Shown here one piece after another: positions 35,660 through 43,649 of a stretch of 64,000 nucleotides of DNA. This DNA comes from Marinicauda algicola (GTDB taxonomy: Bacteria; Pseudomonadota; Alphaproteobacteria; Caulobacterales; Maricaulaceae), in NCBI RefSeq assembly GCF_017161425.1, contig NZ_CP071057.1, forward strand, positions 1,240,001 to 1,304,000. The letters are read 5' to 3'. Numbering within the stretch: position 1 is the stretch's first letter; every line of letters begins with the position of its first letter. The notes beneath the pieces are model-generated. The model saw only the letters and a list, made by a program, of their open reading frames with translations, had not been told where the DNA came from and made no database searches. The translations under genes and the position numbers were made by a program.

Positions 35660-35865
35660 CGCGCCCCCGCTGTCCTTGGACCTGAGAGATTTCTCGGCCG
35701 GGGGCGAAGCGCCCGCGCCGAATGCTCCTTCGGTGGGGAAAGGACTGGCGCCCTCACCCGCTTTCCAGCGTCAGCCTACGTCTCCCGCGGTCCTGTTGCC
35801 TGAGCGTTTCCGGGGCGGTTGCGCCTTCGGCGCCGGCTTCTTCGGCCGGTCTCTCCCGCGAGAGG
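35660..35865 (-). promoter_or_regulatory. Tandem glycine riboswitch upstream of gcvT
   Basis: Read on the minus strand, two glycine aptamers follow each other. The first begins GGAGAG (35851-35856), has CGAAGGCGCAA, and closes with CTCAGGCAACAGGACCG (35788-35804) and GGGAGA. The second has CACCGAAGGAGCA (35723-35735) and CTCTCAGGTCCAAGGAC (35672-35688). These match the conserved cores of the gcvT-type riboswitch, and the tandem aptamer layout is the classic arrangement. It ends about 60 bases before the gcvT start, leaving room for an expression platform. Glycine binding is expected to raise expression, as in other gcv operons. Confidence 0.93.
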
Positions 35866-35916
35866 GCTGTCATGCACCCGAGCCCCCCGGCAAGCCGCGC
35901 AGACTCGAGCGGCGCC

Positions 35917-35944
35917 ACCCTAATTTTCGCCGCCGGGAAGTCAA
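35917..35944 (-). promoter_or_regulatory. Putative promoter of the glycine cleavage operon
   Basis: On the minus strand TTGACT (35939-35944) and TAGGGT (35917-35922) are spaced by 16 bases, about 50 bases before the first aptamer. The -35 matches consensus in five of six positions; the -10 is weaker. The location is right for the riboswitch transcript. Determined by eye. Confidence 0.5.
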
Positions 35945-35986
35945 TCGGCATGGGATGTGGGATTGAGCCGCGAAGCCGGCCTTTTT

Positions 35987-36020
35987 CCTCCTCCCCCGCG
36001 AGCTTGGGAGAGGGGGTGGT
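35987..36020 (-). repeat. GC-rich hairpin repeat 3' of argS, shared with the DAHP synthase end
   Basis: Read on the minus strand, CTCTCCCAAGCTCGC runs into GGGGGAGGAGG, forming a CTCCC / GGGAG hairpin about 25 bases after the argS stop. A close relative with the common core GCTCG(C/T)GGGGG is found 10 bases after the DAHP synthase stop (63454-63479). Two copies in the same position relative to genes suggest a dispersed 3'-end element rather than chance. Confidence 0.45.
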
Positions 36021-36043
36021 GCCGCCGGCTCGGGCAGAGCGGC

Positions 36044-37807
36044 CTACATCTTCTCCGGTGCTTCCAGCCCGATCAGGGCAAGGTTCAGCTCGAGCTGCTT
36101 GAGGACCGTCTCGGCCAGAGCCAGACGCGAGGCGCGCACGGCTTCGTTCTCCTCCGGCAGGATCGGGCAGGCAGCGTAGAAGGCGCTGAAGGCCTGGGCG
36201 AGCGAGAAGGCGTGGTCGCACAGATGGTTCGGGGCGCGCAGGTCGCAGGCACGCGCCAGCGCGGCTTCGAAGCCGTCCAGGCGCCGGATCAGGGCCTGCT
36301 CTTCCGGCGTGCCGGCCAGGATGGGGCCCGGCTCGAGCCCCTGGTCGGCGGCCTTGCGCATGATCGATTTCACCCGCACCGCCTGATAGAGCAGGTAGGG
36401 CCCGGTCTTGCCCTCGAAGCTCACGAAGCGGTCGAGCTCGAAGATGTAGTTCGTGGTGCGGAAGTTCTGCAGGTCGGCGAACTTGATCGCGGCATTGGCG
36501 ACGAGGCGCGCCACGCGGTCGTGTTCGGCCTCGGACAGTTCCGCGCCGAGACCGGCCTCGTCGAGACGCGCCTTCGCCCGGCCATAGGCCTCCCCGATCA
36601 GGTCGGCGAGGCGGAAGGTGCCGCCGGCGCGGGTGCGCAGGCGCTTGCCGTCCGGCCCGTTGACCGTGCCGAACTTGATGTGCTCCAGCCCGCCCTCCTG
36701 CGCGAGGCCCGCCTTCACCGCGGCCCGGAAGACCTGCTCGAAATGGTCCGACTGTCCCAGGTCGACGACATAGAGGATGAGGTCGGGATCGTAGGTCCTG
36801 CGCCGGTCGAGGATGGTGGCGAGATCGGTCGTGGCATAGAGCGCCGAACCCTGGCGCGAGACCAGAATCAGCGGGGCGAGTTCCTTCTTCTCGCCTTCCT
36901 CGGCGACGCGCACGATGAGCGCGCCCTCGCTCTCCTCGGCGATGCCCTTCTCCTTGAAGAGCTCGACTACCTCGGGGACGAGGTCGTTGACGTCGCTCTC
37001 GCCCTTCCACAGGTCGAAATGCACGCCGAGCGCGTCGAAATCGGCCTTCAGCGCGGCGATGGAGACATTGATGAAGTGCTGCAGGAGGGCGCGATAGCCC
37101 GGCCGGCCTGCCTGCAGCTCGGCGGTGGCCTTACGGGCGCGCGCGGCGCGTTCCTCGTCCTCCTTCGCCTTCGCCGCGGCCTGCGGGTAGAGGCGGGAGA
37201 GGTCGTCGATCGTCACGGGCGGGGCGTCGGGATAGGGTCCGGTGAAGCTCTCGTCGAAATAGGCAAGGCCGGGCTGCTCGTCCTCCAGCTCGGTGACGAG
37301 CAGGCCCATCTGGTAGCCCCAGTCGCCGAGATGGATGTCGGAGATCACGCGATCGCCGCGGAAGCGGAAGAGGCGCTGCAGGCTGTCGCCGATGACGCTG
37401 GAGCGCAGATGGCCGACATGCATGGGCTTGGCGACGTTGGGGCCGCCGAAGTCGATCATGACCGTGCGCGGCATTTCGACCCGGGCCGCACCGGTACGCG
37501 GGTCGGCCGCGATCGCATTCGCACGCTGCGCATAGACCGTGGCCGAGGGCGTGAGATTGAGGAAGCCCGGCCCGGCGATCTCGATCGCCACGTCCGGCTC
37601 TCGCGCCTGGAACTCGGCGGCGACCTGTTCGGCGACGGCGCGCGGCGCCTTCTTCGCGATCTTCGCCGCCGCCATCGCGCCATTGCACTGATAGGGCGCA
37701 AGATCCGGGCGGTCGCTTTCGGCCACCAGGCCGAGCTCGCGCGGCAATCCAACGGCCTCGAAGGCGGCCCCGAGGGAGCCGCTGAGCTGTTCGGGAATGG
37801 ACGCCAT
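36044..37807 (-). CDS. argS: Arginyl-tRNA synthetase
   Basis: A class I aminoacyl-tRNA synthetase of 587 residues that charges tRNA-Arg. The HIGH motif is HVGH at 130-133, within GGPNVAKPMHVGHLRSSVIG, and the anticodon-binding C-terminal domain (LLYQAVRVKSIMRKA ... FSAFYAACPIL) is intact. ATG at 37807 is chosen because upstream codons belong to the preceding lipoprotein gene. As in many ArgRS, no clear KMSKS sequence is seen. The start lies 10 bases after the lipoprotein stop, so the two may be co-transcribed. Confidence 0.95.
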   Translation of the reverse strand: MASIPEQLSGSLGAAFEAVGLPRELGLVAESDRPDLAPYQCNGAMAAAKIAKKAPRAVAEQVAAEFQAREPDVAIEIAGPGFLNLTPSATVYAQRANAIAADPRTGAARVEMPRTVMIDFGGPNVAKPMHVGHLRSSVIGDSLQRLFRFRGDRVISDIHLGDWGYQMGLLVTELEDEQPGLAYFDESFTGPYPDAPPVTIDDLSRLYPQAAAKAKEDEERAARARKATAELQAGRPGYRALLQHFINVSIAALKADFDALGVHFDLWKGESDVNDLVPEVVELFKEKGIAEESEGALIVRVAEEGEKKELAPLILVSRQGSALYATTDLATILDRRRTYDPDLILYVVDLGQSDHFEQVFRAAVKAGLAQEGGLEHIKFGTVNGPDGKRLRTRAGGTFRLADLIGEAYGRAKARLDEAGLGAELSEAEHDRVARLVANAAIKFADLQNFRTTNYIFELDRFVSFEGKTGPYLLYQAVRVKSIMRKAADQGLEPGPILAGTPEEQALIRRLDGFEAALARACDLRAPNHLCDHAFSLAQAFSAFYAACPILPEENEAVRASRLALAETVLKQLELNLALIGLEAPEKM

Positions 37808-37817
37808 GAGGAGGGCC

Positions 37818-38387
37818 CTAGCTTTCCTGGCCTGCGGTGACGCGGAAGCGCATGCCCGAGCGGTTGAACGCGAGCTGCTCCTCGGTGAGCTCGAACCCGA
37901 CGATGATCTCGAAATTGGTGCCGGCCAGGGTCTCGTTGGCGCGCGGAATCTCGATGCCCTCAAATTCCTGGACGATCTCCACCCGGTCCTCGCCCGGCGG
38001 GAAGGTGACGGTGATCGGATAGACCTCGCGATCGATCACCACCATGTCCTTGCGCGTAACCGCGACGAAATAGTGATAGGTGTGGGTGCGTCCCTCCGCG
38101 GCCGGGCCGCGCCCGAAGGCCATGCGAATGCCGAGATCGAGCTCGATCGGCGTTGCGCGTGCGTCGGTGTACTCGCAGAACCGGACGACGTTCAGGATCT
38201 CGCCGGTGAAGCCGACATTGGCGTAGGTCAGCTCCTCGCCCTTGAACTCGACGATGCGATGCGCGTCATAGAGCGAGAGCGCGGTCGGGCACGGTCCCGG
38301 ATTGGGCTCGTCCTCGCTCAGCGCCTCCCCGACGGTTTCGCATCCGGCAAGCAGCGACAGGCTGAGAATGGCGGCGATTGTGCGCAT
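37818..38387 (-). CDS. Conserved lipoprotein of unknown function
   Basis: A 189-residue lipoprotein: the signal MRTIAAILSLSLLAGC predicts lipidation at Cys16. After an acidic linker, PCPTALSLYDAHRIVEF starts a beta-rich domain with TYANVGFTGEILNVVRFCEY and THTYHYFVAVTRKDMVVIDREVY. Two further cysteines (in PCP and RFCEY) could form a disulfide. I recall similar lipoproteins in alphaproteobacteria, but no function is known to me. It precedes argS by 10 bases. Confidence 0.75.
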   Translation of the reverse strand: MRTIAAILSLSLLAGCETVGEALSEDEPNPGPCPTALSLYDAHRIVEFKGEELTYANVGFTGEILNVVRFCEYTDARATPIELDLGIRMAFGRGPAAEGRTHTYHYFVAVTRKDMVVIDREVYPITVTFPPGEDRVEIVQEFEGIEIPRANETLAGTNFEIIVGFELTEEQLAFNRSGMRFRVTAGQES

Positions 38388-38525
38388 GAGACTTCCTCGG
38401 ACGGTCAGGCGGGTCTGTGATATGCCGGCCGCCTCCCCTTGCGGCGAACCCCGGCGCTGTTACATCGTCTCTACGATGGCGCTGCCGCGAGGGCAACGCC
38501 AAGGGCTCCGCCCAGCTGAGAAATC

Positions 38526-39470
38526 ATGACCGAAAAGCGCCCGCTGACCGTCCTGCTCGCCTCCCCGCGCGGCTTCTGCGCCGGGGTGGACCGTGCCATC
38601 CAGATCGTGGAGCGCGCGCTGGAGCGCTATGGCGCGCCGGTCTATGTGCGCCACGAGATCGTGCACAACAAGCACGTGGTGAACCGGCTGAAGGCGATGG
38701 GCGCGGTCTTCGTCTCCGAACTCGACCAGTGCCCGGACGACCGGCCGGTGGTGTTCTCCGCCCACGGCGTCCCGAAACGCGTCCCCGAAGAGGCGGCACG
38801 CCGCGACATGCTCTATGTCGATGCGACCTGCCCGCTGGTCTCCAAGGTCCATGTCGAGGCCCAGCGCCATCACCGCGCCGGCAGGGACATCGTGCTGATC
38901 GGCCATGCCGGCCATCCCGAGGTCATCGGCACGATGGGCCAGCTGCCCGAGGGCGCGATCCATCTCGTAGAGACGGTCGAGGACGCGGAGAGCTTCACAC
39001 CGGCCGATCCGGACAATCTCGCCTTCGTCACGCAGACCACCCTGTCCGTCGACGACACCGCCGAGATCGTCGAGACGCTGCAGCGCCGCTTTCCCTCGAT
39101 GGCCGCGCCGCACAAGGAGGACATCTGCTACGCCACGACGAACCGCCAGGCCGCGGTCAAGGCGATCGGGGCCAAGGCCGATCTCGTCCTGGTGGTGGGT
39201 GCGCCGAACTCCTCCAACTCGGTGCGCCTGGTCGAGGTCGCCCGGCGCGCCGGGGCCAAGGATGCCCATCTCGTCCAGACGTCCGGCAATGTCGACTGGT
39301 CCTGGTTCGACGGCGTGGAACGGCTTGGCATCAGCGCGGGAGCGAGCGCCCCGGAGGAACTGGTCGAGGACCTGCTGAGCGAGATCGCGCAGCGCTTCGA
39401 GGTGCACATCGAGGAGGTGCGGGTCGCCGAGGAGGACGTTGTCTTCAAGCTGCCGAAGGAGGTGGCCTGA
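38526..39470 (+). CDS. ispH: 4-hydroxy-3-methylbut-2-enyl diphosphate reductase
   Basis: IspH (LytB) carries out the last step of the MEP pathway, giving IPP and DMAPP. The 314-residue protein has the three iron-sulfur cysteines in [12 protein letters not shown] (Cys18), [12 protein letters not shown] (Cys102) and [11 protein letters not shown] (Cys201). It also has SAHGVPKRV and [14 protein letters not shown], and the substrate-binding [11 protein letters not shown]. The order ispH-thrB-rnhA is frequent in alphaproteobacteria; here a DUF1801 gene stands in the place of thrB. Confidence 0.96.
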   Translation: MTEKRPLTVLLASPRGFCAGVDRAIQIVERALERYGAPVYVRHEIVHNKHVVNRLKAMGAVFVSELDQCPDDRPVVFSAHGVPKRVPEEAARRDMLYVDATCPLVSKVHVEAQRHHRAGRDIVLIGHAGHPEVIGTMGQLPEGAIHLVETVEDAESFTPADPDNLAFVTQTTLSVDDTAEIVETLQRRFPSMAAPHKEDICYATTNRQAAVKAIGAKADLVLVVGAPNSSNSVRLVEVARRAGAKDAHLVQTSGNVDWSWFDGVERLGISAGASAPEELVEDLLSEIAQRFEVHIEEVRVAEEDVVFKLPKEVA

Positions 39471-39600
39471 ACGCCGCACACCTCGCCACCGGAGCGGCTC
39501 GGTTGGCCCGGCCGGACCGGGCCATGACGGGGACACGAGCGCGGGCCTGTCCCCTCCCCGCTCGAACCGATGCCAGGCTGGGCACCAGGGAGCATCCGCC

Positions 39601-40029
39601 ATGTCCGAGAACAAGACCCAGCCCACGCACATCCCCCCGGACTCCTTCCTCGCCGCGGTCGAACCCGAACGCAGGCGCGCGGAGGCCGTCGAACTCGATA
39701 CCCTGTTCCGCCGGGTCACCGGCTGGCAGCCGCGCATGTGGGGCCCGTCCATGATCGGGTACGGGCAATACCACTATCGCTACGAGCGCGGGCGGGAGGG
39801 CGATTTCCTCGCCACCGGCTTCTCGCCGAGGAAGGCCAGGCATTCCATCTACATCCTGCCGGGCTACGAAGACCATTCCGCCATCCTGGCCAGGCTCGGC
39901 AGGCACGCGCGGGGCAAGTCCTGCCTCTACGTGACCAGGCTCGAGGATATCGACCTTGATGTTCTCGCCGAATTGATCGAAGCGGGGGTTCGCAATCTGT
40001 CCAGGAAGTACGAGGTCACCCCCACGTGA
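39601..40029 (+). CDS. DUF1801 protein
   Basis: A 142-residue protein of the DUF1801 (YdhG-like) family. The domain is visible in [19 protein letters not shown], which continues to [19 protein letters not shown] and [21 protein letters not shown]. The family fold is a small alpha+beta domain, and its biochemistry is unknown. The ATG at 39601 is preferred over starts lying inside ispH. Its stop overlaps the GTG of rnhA, so the two are translationally coupled. Confidence 0.82.
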   Translation: MSENKTQPTHIPPDSFLAAVEPERRRAEAVELDTLFRRVTGWQPRMWGPSMIGYGQYHYRYERGREGDFLATGFSPRKARHSIYILPGYEDHSAILARLGRHARGKSCLYVTRLEDIDLDVLAELIEAGVRNLSRKYEVTPT

Positions 40030-40487
40030 GCGCGGTCGTCATCCACACCGACGGGGCCTGCTCGGGCAATCCCGGCCCCGGCGGCTGGGGCGCCGTGCTC
40101 GAGTACGGACGTCACCGCAAGGAAATCTCCGGCGCCGAGGCGTTGACCACGAACAACCGCATGGAGCTGATGGCCGCGATCCAGGCGCTGGAGGCGCTGA
40201 AGCGGCCCTCGAAGGTGCGGCTCGTCACCGACAGCGTCTATGTGCGCGACGGAATCACCAAGTGGCTGCACAACTGGAAGCGAAACGGCTGGAAGACGAG
40301 CGCGAAGAAGCCGGTCAAGAACGCCGACCTCTGGCAGCGCCTCGACGAGGCCCGCAAGCGCCACGACGTGACGTGGGAATGGATCAAGGGCCATGCCGGC
40401 CACGCCGAGAACGAGCGCGCCGACGAGCTGGCACGCGAGGCGATCGTGGCGATGCGGGCGGCGGAAAAGAGCGAGACGCCCGAGTAG
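40026..40487 (+). CDS. rnhA: Ribonuclease HI
   Basis: RNase HI cleaves RNA in RNA-DNA hybrids. The 153-residue protein has all four catalytic acids: Asp9 ([16 protein letters not shown]), Glu47 (NNRMELMAA), Asp69 (RLVTDSVYV) and Asp133 (NERADELA), plus the basic handle [19 protein letters not shown] at 40026 overlaps the preceding stop (GTGA). It complements RNase HII, encoded 22 kb upstream in this window. Confidence 0.96.
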   Translation: MSAVVIHTDGACSGNPGPGGWGAVLEYGRHRKEISGAEALTTNNRMELMAAIQALEALKRPSKVRLVTDSVYVRDGITKWLHNWKRNGWKTSAKKPVKNADLWQRLDEARKRHDVTWEWIKGHAGHAENERADELAREAIVAMRAAEKSETPE

Positions 40488-40526
40488 CCGCGCGCCTTCG
40501 CCATCGCGCAGGCGCGAAGCGCTATG

Positions 40527-40569
40527 CGGAACCCGGCTGCGTACGCTTGAGGCCGCACCTCGGGTTCCG
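40527..40569 (+). repeat. Perfect 9-bp inverted repeat after rnhA
   Basis: CGGAACCCG (40527-40535) and CGGGTTCCG (40561-40569) are exact inverted copies with a 25-base loop, about 40 bases past the rnhA stop and ahead of the convergent peroxiredoxin gene. There is no T tract. A large-loop terminator or a structure at transcript ends is possible. Confidence 0.4.
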
Positions 40570-40605
40570 GCGTTCCCCTGAATGGCGAAGGGAGGAGCGG
40601 CTTTC

Positions 40606-41088
40606 CTACAGCGCGGCGAGCATGTGCTCGGCGCTGGAGACCTTGAAGTCGCCGGATTCTTCCACGAACAGGTGTTTGACGACCTTGTCCTCGACCACCA
40701 TGGAATAGCGCTGCGAGCGGATGCCCATGCCGAATTTCGAGGCGTCGATGACGAGGCCGATCTCGCGCGCGAAGTCGGCATTGCCGTCGGCGAGCATCAT
40801 GACCTCCTCGCCCGCGCCCTGGTCGCGCGCCCAGGCACCGAGCACGAATGCGTCGTTGACCGCCGTGCAGACGATGCGGTCGATACCCTTGGCCTTGAGT
40901 TCGGAGGCCTTCTGGATGAAGCCCGGCAGGTGCCTGGCCGAGCAGGTCGGCGTGAACGCGCCCGGCACGGCGAAGAGAGCGACGGTCCGCCCCCCGAACA
41001 CCTCGTCCGTCGTCACCCGCGTCGGTCCGTCTGCGGTCATCGTGGTGAAGGTCACGTCGGGAAGGGTGTCGCCAACCTTGATCGTCAT
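40606..41088 (-). CDS. Peroxiredoxin, Prx5-like redoxin
   Basis: A 160-residue peroxiredoxin that reduces peroxides. The peroxidatic cysteine is in VPGAFTPTCSARHLPGF (Cys49), the hallmark of the Prx5/AhpE-like group, followed by IVCTAVNDAFVLGAWARD. The final segment YSMVVEDKVVKHLFVEES is standard. The other visible cysteine (in VCTAVND) could act as a resolving residue, but this is uncertain. No reductase partner is adjacent. It diverges from the yqgE-like gene. Confidence 0.9.
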   Translation of the reverse strand: MTIKVGDTLPDVTFTTMTADGPTRVTTDEVFGGRTVALFAVPGAFTPTCSARHLPGFIQKASELKAKGIDRIVCTAVNDAFVLGAWARDQGAGEEVMMLADGNADFAREIGLVIDASKFGMGIRSQRYSMVVEDKVVKHLFVEESGDFKVSSAEHMLAAL

Positions 41089-41145
41089 GGGAAATCTCCT
41101 CGTGTGCGAAGAACCGGGAACGCGCCTCGCGTCCGTTTCCTTTCA

Positions 41146-41175
41146 CACATAGAGGGCGCTGGCGCCCGGCGGCAA
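41146..41175 (-). promoter_or_regulatory. Putative promoter of the peroxiredoxin gene
   Basis: On the minus strand TTGCCG (41170-41175) and TATGTG (41146-41151) are separated by 18 bases, about 60 bases ahead of the peroxiredoxin ATG in the divergent intergenic region. Spacing is acceptable for sigma-70. Assigned by eye only. Confidence 0.4.
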
Positions 41176-41231
41176 GGCCGCAAGCAACGCGCACTGGACA
41201 AGCAAGCCCCGTGTACCGGACACTCTGGGCC

Positions 41232-41816
41232 ATGGAGACGAACCCGACCCAATTCGAACCGGACTATCTCACCGGCAAGCTGCTGATCGCGAGCCCGCTG
41301 ATCGGCGATCCGCGCTTCGACCGCTCGGTGATCCTGGTGTGCGCCCATGGCGACGATGCGGCGATGGGGATCGTGATCAACAAGCCGCTCGGCGACCTCA
41401 CCCTGCCGACCCTGTTCGAGCAGCTCGGCGTGAAGTGCGAGATCGAGGTGCCGGAGAGGGCCGTGCTGTTCGGCGGTCCGGTCGACCGCGACCGCGGCTT
41501 CGTGCTGCACACCGACGATTATTCGAGCGAGGACACCACGTTCGGCATCGGCCCGGGCATCGGGCTCACCGCCACCAAAGACATTCTCGAGGCCATGGCG
41601 TCGAGCTCGCCGCCGCGCCATTCGCTGCTCGCGCTCGGCTATGCGGGCTGGAGCGAGGGCCAGCTCGAGGACGAGATCGGCCAGAATGCCTGGCTCGTCA
41701 CCGAGCCGGACGACGCGCTGCTCTTTGCGGAGGATCATGCGCTGAAGTGGCAGAAGGCACTGAAAAAGCTGGGCGTGACCCCGGAGTTCCTCACGGCCAC
41801 CAGCGGGCACGCGTGA
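41232..41816 (+). CDS. YqgE/AlgH (UPF0301) family protein
   Basis: A 194-residue UPF0301 protein. Diagnostic segments are LTGKLLIASPLIGDPRFDRSVI, AMGIVINKPLGD, VLFGGPVDRDRGFVLH, and ALGYAGWSEGQLEDEI near the C-terminus. The fold is known; AlgH affects alginate and virulence in Pseudomonas, and the molecular role is unresolved. ATG at 41232 matches the family start. A GTG seven codons upstream is an alternative. Confidence 0.9.
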   Translation: METNPTQFEPDYLTGKLLIASPLIGDPRFDRSVILVCAHGDDAAMGIVINKPLGDLTLPTLFEQLGVKCEIEVPERAVLFGGPVDRDRGFVLHTDDYSSEDTTFGIGPGIGLTATKDILEAMASSSPPRHSLLALGYAGWSEGQLEDEIGQNAWLVTEPDDALLFAEDHALKWQKALKKLGVTPEFLTATSGHA

Positions 41817-41835
41817 CCGTTCGCCGCCGGAACGG
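41817..41835. terminator. Short hairpin between convergent genes
   Basis: CCGTTC (41817-41822) and GAACGG (41830-41835) form a 6-bp stem with a 7-base loop, between the stop of the YqgE-like gene and that of the EAL gene. No T tract is present, so termination efficiency is doubtful. Confidence 0.3.
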
Positions 41836-41843
41836 CAGCCGGA

Positions 41844-43043
41844 TCAGTGCTGCGCGCCCTGGAAGCGACCTTCCCGGCCCGCCGCGATGACCGCACCGGC
41901 CTCATCCGGGGCAAGGGCGCCGGCATAGTAGAAGCCCTGCGCGTAGTCGCAGCCCTGCCCGGCGGCGGTGCGGGCCATGGCATCGGTCTCGACGCCTTCG
42001 GCGACCACGACCATGGCGTAGTTGCGCGCGAGCCGCACCACAGAGGACACGATCGAGCGGGCCGCCCGGTCGGCCATCATGGCGCGGATGAAGTACTGGT
42101 CGATCTTCATGACGTCGAAGGGCAGCCGGTCGAGCCGGGCCAGCGAGGAATATCCCGTTCCGAAATCGTCGAGGACGAGCGCGATGCCGGCCGCCTTCAG
42201 CTCGGCGCAGACGGCGCATATGGCATCGGGATCCTGCATGAGTTCGGTCTCGTTGATCTCCAGCCTGAAGGCGCCGCGCGGCAGGCCCGCCTCGCGCACC
42301 GCCGCGATGAGCGTCTCGGCAAAGCCCGGCGCGGCAAGCTCGCCGGCCGTGGCGTTGGCCGCCACGTAGAGCGATCTGAGCGCCGGGTTCGCCCCACGCC
42401 AGGCCGCCAGGTCGGCGATCGCGCCGGCGCGCACCGCCCGGCCGATCTCGGCGAGGAGGCCCATCTGCTCGGCGAGGGGCAGGAAGTCGTCGGGCGCCAC
42501 GAGCCCGAATCCGGGGCGCTGCCAGCGCGCCAGCGCCTCGAATCCGGCGAGCCGTCCGGTCCTGAGATCGACGATCGGCTGGTGGAAGGCCACGACCCGT
42601 CCCTCGTCGAGACCGCGGCGCAAAGCCGCCTCGTTCTCCAGGCGTTGATGACCCCCGTCGGGGCCATGGCCTGCGGGCAGAAGCAGTCCCGTCCAGGACG
42701 TCCCGTCCCCGCGCCCGCTGAGGCGGACATGGCGGACCTGGGAGTCCTCGCCGATCAGGCGCACCCGCACGTCGAGCCGGCCGGGAGCGGAGAGGGTCTC
42801 GAGCGCGCCTCGGTCGGTCGCCGCGATGCGCTCGCGGAACGCGGCGAGCGAGGCGCGCGCCTGCGTCGCGGCAAGACCGAGACCGCCGGCCTCTCCGGTC
42901 AGCGCGATACGCTGGGCGGGAAGATCGATCTCCACGCCGAGCGCACCGGCGGCGCGAACCGCCTGCGCGTAGGGCGAGCTATCCCCGGCGTCTAGCGGAC
43001 GGGATCGTCCTTGAGGATCGCGAATTTCAGGTGATCGTGCCAT
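41844..43043 (-). CDS. EAL-domain cyclic-di-GMP phosphodiesterase
   Basis: The C-terminal two thirds is a full EAL domain: FHQPIVDLRTGRLAGFEALARW, the metal ligands in LEINETELM, DDFGTGYSSL, the lysine in MKIDQYFI, and VAEGVET with QGFYYAGAL. All catalytic residues appear present, so hydrolysis of c-di-GMP is expected. An N-terminal sensor-like region (VRVRLIGEDSQVRHVRLSGRG) resembles a PAS fragment. The start is uncertain: an ATG at 43043 overlaps the acetyltransferase gene by 52 bases, and a GTG at 42935 avoids this. It is the last gene of the oxidase strand. Confidence 0.82.
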   Translation of the reverse strand: MARSPEIRDPQGRSRPLDAGDSSPYAQAVRAAGALGVEIDLPAQRIALTGEAGGLGLAATQARASLAAFRERIAATDRGALETLSAPGRLDVRVRLIGEDSQVRHVRLSGRGDGTSWTGLLLPAGHGPDGGHQRLENEAALRRGLDEGRVVAFHQPIVDLRTGRLAGFEALARWQRPGFGLVAPDDFLPLAEQMGLLAEIGRAVRAGAIADLAAWRGANPALRSLYVAANATAGELAAPGFAETLIAAVREAGLPRGAFRLEINETELMQDPDAICAVCAELKAAGIALVLDDFGTGYSSLARLDRLPFDVMKIDQYFIRAMMADRAARSIVSSVVRLARNYAMVVVAEGVETDAMARTAAGQGCDYAQGFYYAGALAPDEAGAVIAAGREGRFQGAQH

Positions 43044-43570
43044 TGCCCGTTGATCTTGAGGTACTTGCGGGCAAAGCCCTCCGGCGTGAAGCCGATCGAG
43101 AGCAGAAGCGCGCGTGAAGGCTCGTTCTCCGGCCGTGTCGCGGCCTCGACCCGGTGAAGTCCGAGCGGGCCGAAGGCATAGGCCAGCACCCGGCGCACCG
43201 CGGCGCGGGTATGGCCGCGGCGCATGTAGGGCTGGCCGATCCAGTAGCCGAGATCGGCCGATTGCAGGACCCCCCGGCGCACATTGTTGAGATTGCACGC
43301 GCCGAGCAGCACGTCGTCGCTCGCGCGGAAGATGAAGAAGGGATAGCCCTGCCCGGTCTCCACATCCATCTGGTAGCGGCGCAGCCGGCGCTTGTAGGCC
43401 GAGCGGGTCAGCTCGTCCTCCGCCCAGGCGGGTTCCCACGGCTCGGTATGGCGCCGGCTCGCGAAGCGCAGCTTGGCCCAGCTGTCATAGTCCTCGAGCG
43501 CGGGATGGCGCAGGCGGATGCCCTCGCCGAACAGGACCGTCTCCTGGGTTTCGTCTCGCCAGAGCGCCAC
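42992..43570 (-). CDS. RimJ/RimL-type GNAT acetyltransferase
   Basis: A 192-residue GNAT protein that probably acetylates protein N-termini, as RimJ does for ribosomal protein S5. LACNL is not seen; instead GACNLNNVRRGVLQSADLGY precedes the acetyl-CoA loop YMRRGHTRAAVRRVLAYAF, and the C-terminal HRVEAATRPENEPSRALLLS matches RimJ. The final KYLKINGQWHDHLKFAI is also typical. It sits downstream of surf1 by 79 bases, and its 3' end overlaps the following EAL reading frame. Confidence 0.87.
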   Translation of the reverse strand: MALWRDETQETVLFGEGIRLRHPALEDYDSWAKLRFASRRHTEPWEPAWAEDELTRSAYKRRLRRYQMDVETGQGYPFFIFRASDDVLLGACNLNNVRRGVLQSADLGYWIGQPYMRRGHTRAAVRRVLAYAFGPLGLHRVEAATRPENEPSRALLLSIGFTPEGFARKYLKINGQWHDHLKFAILKDDPVR

Positions 43571-43649
43571 GCGCCGTCCTCCTCGCCTTCACCCAAGGAC
43601 CCGCCGCCCTACTCAATACTTCGGGGCAGGAAACGGCAAGTCTAGCGCG

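Noticed and set aside
43044-43439. Long N-terminal extension of the EAL frame through the acetyltransferase gene
   Set aside because: The acetyltransferase in the other frame has clear GNAT motifs; the extension is arginine/proline-rich noise.
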